Part shown: piece by piece, positions 1 to 5,893 of the stretch | Layout of the letters: each line of letters starts with the position of its first letter | How positions within the stretch are numbered: the stretch's first letter is position 1 | From: an uncultured Oscillospiraceae bacterium | GTDB lineage: Bacteria; Bacillota; Clostridia; Oscillospirales; Oscillospiraceae | NCBI GenBank assembly: GCA_905234575.1 | Contig: CAJOIG010000051.1 | Coordinates: 1-10,542 of the forward strand | Direction of reading: 5' to 3' | DNA: 10,542 bases | Notes under the pieces: generated by a model | Databases searched by the model: none | Seen by the model: only the letters and a program-made list of their open reading frames with translations | What the model was told of the DNA's origin: nothing | Position numbers and translations under genes: made by a program

Positions 1-52
1 AGAGACGACCTCTGCCTGACGGGTCTTGATATTATATCGCATCGAGCGGATC

Positions 53-77
53 AAACGGACTTTTCCGCCGTTTTTTT
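53..77 (+). terminator. weak intrinsic terminator of an upstream gene (tentative)
   Basis: AAACGG at 53-58 can pair with CCGTTT at 68-73, followed by an unbroken T run at 71-77. The stem is short (about 6 bp with a 9-nt loop), so efficiency is doubtful. It lies immediately before the promoter of the lipoprotein gene, where the end of a preceding transcription unit would be expected. I could not identify a coding region in positions 1-52. Confidence 0.35.
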
Positions 78-106
78 ACGTTCGTTTAATACTTCTCTGG
101 TATAAT
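78..106 (+). promoter_or_regulatory. promoter of the lipoprotein/beta-helix unit
   Basis: There is a perfect -10 TATAAT at 101-106 with an extended TGG just before it (98-100). ACGTTC at 78-83 sits exactly 17 nt upstream, in the -35 position, but is a poor match to TTGACA. The 13-mer ACGTTCGTTTAAT (78-90) recurs at the same distance from the -10 in the promoter at 2565-2593. The transcript would start near 113, leaving a ~40-nt leader before the ATG at 153. Confidence 0.75.
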
Positions 107-152
107 CAAGGCAAGTTCCGCTGGAACAAATAACTTGAAAGAGGGAAGAATC

Positions 153-536
153 ATGAAAAAGACGATCGCGATCGTCCTCGCGGCGGTCCTTCTGCTGGCG
201 GCGCTCGCGGGCTGCGGCGGCGGAAGCGGAGAGAAGAAAGAGGTCACCTGGGAGGAATACCAGCAGTGGCTGATCGATACCTTTGCCCCGTCCTCACCGG
301 ATCCGGAGGGCGTGACCGCGCTCATCAAGGGCCTGAGCAGCTGGGACGACGTCGATATGGACGCCCAGCCCTGGGCGAAGTTCTTCGGCGCGGAGTACTT
401 TGGCGCTTCCACCTGGGAGGAGTTCGTCGTGGCCGGCGGCGTCGGGACCTACAACACGGAGTATGAGGACGGCGCAACGTCCGGCGAGCCCTCCGGCGAG
501 CCGACGGGTGAGCCTTCCGGCGAGATGAACGGATAA
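153..536 (+). CDS. small lipoprotein made of one acidic module plus an SGE-rich tail
   Basis: The product is 127 aa. The start ATG at 153 is chosen because it follows a GAGGGAAG ribosome site and opens a classic lipoprotein signal peptide: KK, a long hydrophobic run, then LAALAGC with the lipidated Cys at residue 21. A TTG at 135 in the same frame is not needed. Residues 31-106 form an acidic, Trp-rich module (TWEEYQQW, SWDDVDMD, GGVGTYNTEYED). The tail is low complexity, with SGEPSGEPTGEPSGE near the end. The module is about half identical by hand alignment to residues 583-659 of the 679-aa beta-helix protein at 3742-5781. I recognise no known domain, so function is unknown. The likely location is the outer face of the cytoplasmic membrane. 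It has its own promoter at 78-106, and the broken beta-helix gene follows 79 nt downstream with no promoter or terminator seen between, so the two are probably co-transcribed. Confidence 0.85.
   Translation: MKKTIAIVLAAVLLLAALAGCGGGSGEKKEVTWEEYQQWLIDTFAPSSPDPEGVTALIKGLSSWDDVDMDAQPWAKFFGAEYFGASTWEEFVVAGGVGTYNTEYEDGATSGEPSGEPTGEPSGEMNG
435..463 (+). repeat. 29-nt exact coding repeat, second copy at 5683-5711
   Basis: The 29 nt encoding GGVGTYNTE and the first two bases of the next Tyr codon are identical, including every synonymous third position, to positions 5683-5711 in the 679-aa beta-helix gene. Both copies are in the same codon phase. Flanking sequence on either side has diverged at the DNA level although the protein module remains homologous. 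Confidence 0.85.
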
Positions 537-615
537 GAGTTCCACAAAGGCGCGGGGTCCGAAACGGCTCCGTGCCTCAGAACAGAGCTTAAAAAGAGGA
601 AAGGAGCAATCGACC

Positions 616-1032
616 ATGAAACAAATCCATAGGATCCTCGGGTTCGTGATGGCGGCGGCGATGCTGCTGTCCCTGGGCTCCGCGGCCTTTGCCTCCGGCG
701 AGGCCAGCGCCGCCATGCCCGGCTCCGCGCCCCCTCCGCCGCCCTCGGCGATGGCGCAGAATGTGGAGGACATGAAAAACACCGCGGCGATCTCCGTGAT
801 CGACGGGACTTTGGCCTCCGATGAGATGGCTGTCACCGGCGGCAGCATCACGTCGGGTGCGATCTCCGACGCCTTCGTGACGTACGACGGCATCGGCGAC
901 TGGGACGGCAGCGCGGTCTTCGGGCACTACCGACACTGGGGTGTTTACCATCGGCGGCGCGGAGGACCGGTATGTGATCGACGGCGTCGGCTACAACACC
1001 GTCCTTTTCCTGGACGCGCAGGACCGGGATGA
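616..1032 (+). CDS. secreted beta-helix-like protein, N-terminal piece (frameshifted)
   Basis: This is the 5' part of a gene that continues in another frame to 2500. The ATG at 616 follows an AAGGAG ribosome site (601-606) and opens an export signal that probably ends at AAFA|SGE (after residue 26). A short SGE/Ala/Pro linker follows (ASGEASAAM, then six consecutive Pro) before the mature domain begins. Up to residue 101 (GDWDGSAV) the protein reads naturally. After that the frame turns into an Arg-rich artefact (YHRRRGGP, DRRRR) and stops at 1030-1032, so the real protein leaves this frame near 919. With one base removed there, the gene would encode about 627 aa. The low-complexity start resembles that of the 679-aa protein at 3742. 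It is either a broken gene, a sequence error or, less likely, recoding. Confidence 0.7.
   Translation: MKQIHRILGFVMAAAMLLSLGSAAFASGEASAAMPGSAPPPPPSAMAQNVEDMKNTAAISVIDGTLASDEMAVTGGSITSGAISDAFVTYDGIGDWDGSAVFGHYRHWGVYHRRRGGPVCDRRRRLQHRPFPGRAGPG
916..924 (+). other. apparent +1 frameshift junction
   Basis: The bases GTC TTC GGG lie where coding potential moves from the frame opened at 616 to the frame that runs to 2500. Dropping one T at 919 or 920 gives a continuous reading, SAVSGTTDTGVFTIGG, with the Gly/Ser/Thr texture of the rest of the protein. There is no long homopolymer, so slipped-strand phase variation is not obvious. No classic slippery heptamer or stop-codon-assisted +1 site such as CUU UGA is visible. 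Confidence 0.7.
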
Positions 1033-2500
1033 GCCCAACGCGCTGACCGAGGGCCAGACTCGAGACTGGAAGGACGCCCAGGAGGGCGCCGAGGGTGCCG
1101 GCGTCTACTTCGACATGCCGAGCCTCGAAATGGACAACACCTGCATCTACACCTCCGGCTACGGCCGCAGCGCGCTGCACACGACCTCGGACGTGGAAAA
1201 GACCGTGATCCGGGACAGCGCGATCATCGCGGTGGGCTCCGAGGGGCGGGATTCCTCCGCGCCCGGCGTCATCTGCATGTACGCGAGCTCCCGTCCGATG
1301 CTCATCGAATCCTCCGGCAAGACCTATATCTACAACAGCGAGCTCATCTCGAGCGACTGGGGCGTCTATTCCCTGGACGGCTGCTACGGCGCGGACGTGT
1401 ACATCGTGAACGACTATTCGCTCAACACCGTCGGCGGCTACAGCATGTACGCCCTGGGCTTTGCCGCCGGGCAGGAAAACGCCACGCATTTTTACGGCTC
1501 CTATGCGGCCTCGGCCCAGTACGGCACCATCCTCTGCGCGGCGGGCCGCACCTATACCGGCGCCCTGACGGACGCGCCCGCGGAGGCGCTCGCGGAGCTC
1601 GGTGACTCGGAGCTCGGCGAGCCCATCCTCAAAAACGGCTGGAGCTACATCGGCGGACGCGAGAACGCCGTCACCATGCAGGCGGACATGTCCGGCGCGG
1701 AGATCGTCGGCATCCTGGACGCGAAACACACGGTGTTCGACACGGTCGGCGTCACCGATCTGCGGACCGGCGCGCCCCTGGTGGACACCATGGACATCTA
1801 CGACTACAAAAACGACATGGCCTACGGCGCGGCGCACTACTTCCTGCGCTATATCCACGGCGCGGCCTTTGCCATCCGCAGCGAGAACGTGGACATGACG
1901 CTGGACGAGTGCGAGGTCTATTCCTCCAAGGACGTGGCCATCCAGAGCGTGATCGGCTATGACAACATGGCGGCCAACATCAAGGTCCCCGACGGCACCG
2001 AGTATCACGGCTCCGACATCACGGTTCGGAACATGGACCTCCGCGGCGACGTGCTCCACGAGGACTACCAGCGCAAGATGGTGCTCTCCCTGGAGAACGC
2101 CTCGCTGACCGGCGCGGTGGTGTCCGGCACCTGCGCGGCGTGGAACCGGAGCGTCTCCGAGTTCATCGACGCCGAGTGGACGGACTATGACGACCAGCTC
2201 GGTCACACGAAGGAGATCGTATACGCGACCCTCTGCCCGGACGCGGCCTATGAGACCATCTGGGGCGTTCGCATGAGCCTGGACGGCGATTCCGCCTGGA
2301 CGGTCACGGGCGATTCGAGCCTGAACCGCCTGGTCGTGGCCGACGGCGCGGTCATCGAGGCCCCGGCGGGCCATTCGCTGGAGATCTATGTGGACTGCGC
2401 CATGAACGGCGCGGACGAGTTCTACGACTGGACCACCGGCACCCGGGTCGATTCCCTCGGCGCCGGGGAGTATACCGGCGTGGTCATCCTTGTGAAATAA
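941..2500 (+). CDS. secreted beta-helix-like protein, C-terminal piece (frameshifted)
   Basis: This is the main body of the gene that starts at 616. The GTG at 941 is only the first possible start in this frame and has no convincing ribosome site, so the true protein probably enters from upstream through the junction at 916-924. The 519 residues form many short degenerate repeats rich in Gly, Asp, Asn and Ser with alternating beta-prone residues (TYIYNSELISSDWGVYSL, DMTLDECEVYSSKDVAIQS, ITVRNMDLRGDVL). This is typical of right-handed parallel beta-helix surface proteins. Near the end, W-T-V-T-G-D-S-S-L-x-x-L-V-V matches residues 531-545 of the 679-aa protein (W-N-V-T-G-T-S-Y-L-x-x-L-T-V), so the two are paralogues. 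It lacks that protein's C-terminal module, but the preceding lipoprotein gene encodes the module separately. There is no LPXTG or other recognised anchor. The ligand or enzymatic role, if any, is unknown. Confidence 0.75.
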   Translation: MFTIGGAEDRYVIDGVGYNTVLFLDAQDRDEPNALTEGQTRDWKDAQEGAEGAGVYFDMPSLEMDNTCIYTSGYGRSALHTTSDVEKTVIRDSAIIAVGSEGRDSSAPGVICMYASSRPMLIESSGKTYIYNSELISSDWGVYSLDGCYGADVYIVNDYSLNTVGGYSMYALGFAAGQENATHFYGSYAASAQYGTILCAAGRTYTGALTDAPAEALAELGDSELGEPILKNGWSYIGGRENAVTMQADMSGAEIVGILDAKHTVFDTVGVTDLRTGAPLVDTMDIYDYKNDMAYGAAHYFLRYIHGAAFAIRSENVDMTLDECEVYSSKDVAIQSVIGYDNMAANIKVPDGTEYHGSDITVRNMDLRGDVLHEDYQRKMVLSLENASLTGAVVSGTCAAWNRSVSEFIDAEWTDYDDQLGHTKEIVYATLCPDAAYETIWGVRMSLDGDSAWTVTGDSSLNRLVVADGAVIEAPAGHSLEIYVDCAMNGADEFYDWTTGTRVDSLGAGEYTGVVILVK

Positions 2501-2564
2501 GCGGGAATGAGAGTTGACCCCTCGGTTACAAATGGTTAAAAATCCGAAAGGACCGCAAAACTTC

Positions 2565-2593
2565 ACGTTCGTTTAATGTTTCTGTGATATATT
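2565..2593 (+). promoter_or_regulatory. promoter of the NTF2-like gene, twin of the one at 78-106
   Basis: The -10 TATATT (2588-2593) is preceded by the extended element TGA (2585-2587). ACGTTCGTTTAAT (2565-2577) repeats the 13-mer of the first promoter at exactly the same distance, with ACGTTC 17 nt upstream of the -10. Over 32 positions (2562-2593 against 75-106) I count 26 identities, more than shared SigA recognition needs. The leader of about 50 nt contains a GATGCATC palindrome (2607-2614) and an AGGAGG ribosome site. Confidence 0.75.
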
Positions 2594-2649
2594 GGAAACA
2601 CCGATGGATGCATCATCCCTCAACTTTTTATGATCAGGAGGAAAAACGT

Positions 2650-3630
2650 ATGAAGAAGACACTGAAAGTCATCCTCAGCCTCGCCTGCGTGATCGCCATG
2701 ATCGCCTCCCTGGGCGTCGGCGCCCTGGCCTACACGGACGCCGAGCTCGAAGAGATGATCGTCGACGGCGCCCGCGCGCAGGACGCTATCGAGATCCAGA
2801 ACGTCATGAACTGGCACGTTATGTATCACTGCTACGGCGAGCATCGCGCCGAGCTTCTGAACATCTGGGTCCAGGAGCCCGAGAACCAGGCGACCGCCTC
2901 CTTCGGCCAGAACCAGGGCTTTATGGTCGGCTACGGCTCCATCTGGGAAGGCTATGTGGAAGGCCATGACCAGAGCTGGCTGCAGACCGCCAAGCGTTAC
3001 TGCCAGCAGAACGGAATCGACGTCTCCGGATGGACGGACGACCAGATCCTGGATGTCTACGGCGGCGTCGGCCAGCTCCTGCTGCACGTCACCACCACCG
3101 CCATCATCGAGGTGGCGCGGGACGGGAAGACCGCGAAGGCCTTCTGGTATTCTCCCGGCATGATCGCGGAGTCCGGCTCCTCCGGCAACACCATCTGGGA
3201 GGCCTACGGCGCGGACTTCGTGAAGGAGGGCGACTCCTGGAAGCTCTGGCATCTGCATATGTTCACGGACTTCATGGGCGGCTTCTATCTGACCCTGGGC
3301 CAGGGCGGCTCCGGCGGTCCCTCCGGCGAGGGCTCCGGCGAGGCGGCAGGCAATGCCGGTCAGGAGCATTATGAAGGCGAAGGCGGCAACATTCTCTATC
3401 ATGCCGGCCTTGTCGAGTCCAGCAATTACGACCCGGAGACCACTCACGAGTACCTCTCCAGCCCGCAGTACAGCGAGTTCTCCCACGACCGTCTGCGCGC
3501 CGACATGGAGATCTTCCTGCCCGTGGCGTACGAGTCCTGGTCCTTCGACGATCCCAACTACGGCCCCACCGCGGCGGAGTGGCAGTCCATCGGCGTCGAT
3601 CTGAACGCCTGGTACGCTGCTCACAAATAA
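2650..3630 (+). CDS. secreted NTF2/SnoaL-like domain protein with SGE linker
   Basis: The product is 326 aa. The ATG at 2650 follows AGGAGGAAAAACGT and opens a signal peptide ending at GALA|YTD (after residue 28). Residues ~42-212 have the outline of an NTF2/SnoaL-like cone-shaped domain: an initial helix (DAIEIQNVMNWHVMYH), a central LLHVTTTAIIEVARDGKTAKAFWY strand pair broken here only by length, and a closing GDSWKLWHLHMF strand. That strand-turn-strand with final Trp-Lys-Leu-Trp is characteristic of the fold. Residues 217-237 are a Gly/Ser/Glu linker (GGSGGPSGEGSGEAAG). Residues ~253-326 are an unassigned C-terminal region (SFDDPNYGP, then WYAAHK). The fold commonly binds or modifies small hydrophobic or polyketide/steroid-like molecules in the cytoplasm, so export here is unusual. 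The substrate is unknown. It has its own promoter (2565-2593) and a terminator (3664-3697), so it is probably monocistronic. Confidence 0.75.
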   Translation: MKKTLKVILSLACVIAMIASLGVGALAYTDAELEEMIVDGARAQDAIEIQNVMNWHVMYHCYGEHRAELLNIWVQEPENQATASFGQNQGFMVGYGSIWEGYVEGHDQSWLQTAKRYCQQNGIDVSGWTDDQILDVYGGVGQLLLHVTTTAIIEVARDGKTAKAFWYSPGMIAESGSSGNTIWEAYGADFVKEGDSWKLWHLHMFTDFMGGFYLTLGQGGSGGPSGEGSGEAAGNAGQEHYEGEGGNILYHAGLVESSNYDPETTHEYLSSPQYSEFSHDRLRADMEIFLPVAYESWSFDDPNYGPTAAEWQSIGVDLNAWYAAHK

Positions 3631-3663
3631 TTCCGTTTGACCCGTCCGCAAAGGACCGGCGAG

Positions 3664-3697
3664 AAAGCCTCCGTATGACCCCATACGGAGGCTTTTT
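3664..3697 (+). terminator. strong intrinsic terminator after the NTF2-like gene
   Basis: GCCTCCGTATG (3667-3677) pairs perfectly with CATACGGAGGC (3682-3692) around the four-base loop ACCC. AAA before it (3664-3666) can pair with the start of a TTTTT run (3693-3697). The stem is 11-14 bp. It lies 36 nt after the stop codon of the NTF2-like gene and only 44 nt before the next start codon. Confidence 0.92.
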
Positions 3698-3741
3698 CAA
3701 ATCAAAGCATAACGAACCGATCAAGCGGAGAGGAGAATACT

Positions 3742-5781
3742 ATGAGAAAATTACTGGCCTTCCTTTTGTGCCTCGCGCTCCTCGCGGCGCCGGCCCTGGC
3801 CTCCGGCGAGTCCAGCGGCGGACCTTCCGGCGGCGGCGCATCGAAAGAGATCGTCGCCATGGACGGAGCCTCCGTCACGGCGGACGAGGAATACTTCACC
3901 GGCACGGTCACGGAACACGGCGTGAAGGACTTCACCATCGCTGCGGACAACGAGCAGGTCATCGGCCTGTCCGTCAGCGGCGATCCCTCCGGCGAGCCGG
4001 TGGTCATCGAAAACGGCCGCATCGAGCTCGGTCACCGCGGCACGGCCATTTCCCTGACCGGCGGCAACACAATCATCGACAATGTCGTGGTCTGGAACAA
4101 CGCCACCGAGGGCGTGTCCGCCTCCGGCAATGCCGTGGCGCTGCTGAAAAACGTCGTGGTCTACGGTGCGCAGGACATCGCGACTTACCGCCGGGTGTCC
4201 CCGTTCGCCCTGGGGCTTGCGGGCTCCATGCGGGTGACGAACGCCGTGGGGCAGAGCCAGGTGACCTATGAGGACAGCGTTGTGGTGTCCGGAAGCTGGG
4301 CGCCGCTCTCCACGGACGCGGGCTTCGGGGTGACGCTGACGACGAAAAACGTCCTCGCGGGGGACGGCTGGCTCGAAGTTGCGCAGCCCGGGAAGGAATA
4401 CACCGCCACCAAGGAGGTGGGCGGCGTGACCTACGGCTTCACCCTGGGCGACTCCGCGCACTACAACTCCGGCTATGTGTCCTACTGCGACTCGGGCTTC
4501 CACAACTACTACTATGACAGCGAGTTCTACGGCACGGACTATGTCATCATCCTCTCGAGCAGCGTCTCGAGCGCCACGCTGGTGAACGACAAGTGCTGGT
4601 CGGACCGCATCGGCATCATGTGGCACAAGAACCAGGGCGGCACGGTGGACATCACCGGCGGCAGCCTGTACGCCGACCGGTGCCTGTTCATGATGAAGGC
4701 CTTCTCGGACCTGGATACCGACGGCTGCCATGCGACCCTGACCGTGGACGGGACGGACCTCTCCGTGGGCGACGAGGGCGTGATTTTCCAGATGCTGACC
4801 TCGGACGACTGCGGCCTCAACTACGAGGCGCTGCAGATCCCGGCGGTCGAGGACGATTTCTCCCAGGTCGAATGCCTCATGGGCACCATGGTGCAGAAGA
4901 CCTACACCGAGGGCTTCCCGCCGACGATGATGTACGTCTTTTCCCTGAACGGTGAGGAGGTGGGCGTTTCCAAGGACGACTATGACGCCTTCGTGGCCGC
5001 GAACCCGACGGCGGAGCCCGTGCTGGTGGAGTACGTGCCCCAGCAGGACAGCGCCGCGACCTTCCGGAACCTCTCCGTGGAGGGCGATATTTACAACGCC
5101 GTCTGGCAGGCGTACCAGGGCGTGAACGTGACCTTTGACAACGCGGACATCACCGGCGTCATCAGCTCCGCCTGGGCCCGCCATGTGGATGCGGACGGGA
5201 ATCCCCTGCCCGGCGGCACGGTGATCCCGGCGGATTCGAGCCTGGACTGCCACCTCGGCATGGGCCGCGTGAAAAACACCGCGGCGCCGACGGTGAACAA
5301 CCCCGTGTATCTGACGCTCGAAAACGGCGCGGTGTGGAACGTCACCGGCACCAGCTATCTTTCCGCGCTCACGGTGGACAACGCGACCGTCAACGGCACC
5401 GTGACCGTGGACGGCGCGGCCGTCGATGTGAACGCCGGCGGAAGCTGGGAAGGCGAGATCGTGGTGACGCCTGCCGTGGGCGGCGAGATCACCTGGGCGG
5501 ATTTCCAGGCCTGGCTCATGGAGATCCTGCCGGACGTCTGCCCGTTCCCGGAGGCGGTGGGTCCCATCATCCTGGCGACGGAGAGCTGGGACGACATCGA
5601 CATCGAGGGCAGCGGCCCCTGGGGCAAGATCTTCGGGGAGGATGCCTTCAACGCCAGCACCTTTGACGAATTCGTGGCCGCGGGCGGCGTCGGGACCTAC
5701 AACACGGAGTACGAGGACCTTCCCCTCGAGGACGCGCCGGACATGAGCGCTTCCGGAGAACCCAGCGGCGGCGCTTCGTAA
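3742..5781 (+). CDS. secreted beta-helix protein with C-terminal copy of the lipoprotein module
   Basis: The product is 679 aa. The ATG at 3742 follows GGAGAGGAG and opens a signal peptide ending at PALA|SGE (after residue 20). Next comes a short SGESSGGPSGGGAS linker, then a long region (~30-580) of short Gly/Asp/Asn/Val repeats (NGRIELGHRGTAISLTGG, GTVDITGGSLYADRC, VTFDNADITGVI). This resembles a right-handed parallel beta-helix. Residues 583-659 (ITWADFQAWL, ESWDDIDIEG, GGVGTYNTEYED) duplicate the module of the lipoprotein at 153-536. By hand alignment about 39 of 76 positions are identical, including the last 13. The protein ends in ASGEPSGGAS. No LPXTG, transmembrane segment or catalytic motif was seen. 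No good promoter lies in the 44 nt between the upstream terminator and this gene, so its transcription is unclear. A bidirectional terminator follows. The likely role is an extracellular surface protein; binding partners are unknown. Confidence 0.85.
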   Translation: MRKLLAFLLCLALLAAPALASGESSGGPSGGGASKEIVAMDGASVTADEEYFTGTVTEHGVKDFTIAADNEQVIGLSVSGDPSGEPVVIENGRIELGHRGTAISLTGGNTIIDNVVVWNNATEGVSASGNAVALLKNVVVYGAQDIATYRRVSPFALGLAGSMRVTNAVGQSQVTYEDSVVVSGSWAPLSTDAGFGVTLTTKNVLAGDGWLEVAQPGKEYTATKEVGGVTYGFTLGDSAHYNSGYVSYCDSGFHNYYYDSEFYGTDYVIILSSSVSSATLVNDKCWSDRIGIMWHKNQGGTVDITGGSLYADRCLFMMKAFSDLDTDGCHATLTVDGTDLSVGDEGVIFQMLTSDDCGLNYEALQIPAVEDDFSQVECLMGTMVQKTYTEGFPPTMMYVFSLNGEEVGVSKDDYDAFVAANPTAEPVLVEYVPQQDSAATFRNLSVEGDIYNAVWQAYQGVNVTFDNADITGVISSAWARHVDADGNPLPGGTVIPADSSLDCHLGMGRVKNTAAPTVNNPVYLTLENGAVWNVTGTSYLSALTVDNATVNGTVTVDGAAVDVNAGGSWEGEIVVTPAVGGEITWADFQAWLMEILPDVCPFPEAVGPIILATESWDDIDIEGSGPWGKIFGEDAFNASTFDEFVAAGGVGTYNTEYEDLPLEDAPDMSASGEPSGGAS

Positions 5782-5814
5782 ACGGACCTGTCCGCTCGTT
5801 CCCGAACCAAACCC

Positions 5815-5871
5815 AAAAAACGGCAAACCGGTCAACCCCAAAGCGGAGCGATCGGTTTGCCGCTGCTTTTT
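5815..5871. terminator. bidirectional terminator between converging units
   Basis: CGGCAAACCG (5821-5830) pairs perfectly with CGGTTTGCCG (5853-5862). Three more pairs, one of them G-U, extend the stem inward to 5833/5850. On the + strand TTTTT follows at 5867-5871 after a short gap. On the - strand the A run at 5815-5820 becomes a U run directly after the stem. The hairpin can therefore end both the 679-aa gene and the leftward CoA-transferase operon. Confidence 0.88.
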
Positions 5872-5893
5872 GCCCGGCGGAGCCCGGCAGGCC

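Noticed and set aside
26..50. TTGATA and TATAAT-like words in the AT-rich stretch near the left end
   Set aside because: No pairing with proper 16-18 nt spacing to a second hexamer was found on either strand.
480..524. Repeated TCCGGCGAG units as a possible CRISPR or DNA satellite
   Set aside because: The repeats stay in the reading frame and encode SGE-type linker residues; no regular spacer structure exists.
848..2566. Long open frame of 572 codons on the - strand opposite the first beta-helix gene
   Set aside because: It is rich in Arg, Val, Ala, His and Gly with no domain sense, signal or ribosome site. It mirrors the real + strand gene in GC-rich DNA.
3686..3714. CATAAC as a -10 for the 679-aa gene
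   Set aside because: The -35 position falls inside the terminator stem (CGGAGG) and does not resemble TTGACA.
3742..5781. Sortase (LPXTG) anchoring of the beta-helix proteins
   Set aside because: Neither large protein has an LPXTG-like motif, a hydrophobic C-terminal segment or a positive tail.
3751..5841. Long open frame of 696 codons on the - strand opposite the 679-aa gene
   Set aside because: Same compositional shadow pattern (HDV/RRR-rich). The + strand has the signal peptide, ribosome site and paralogue.
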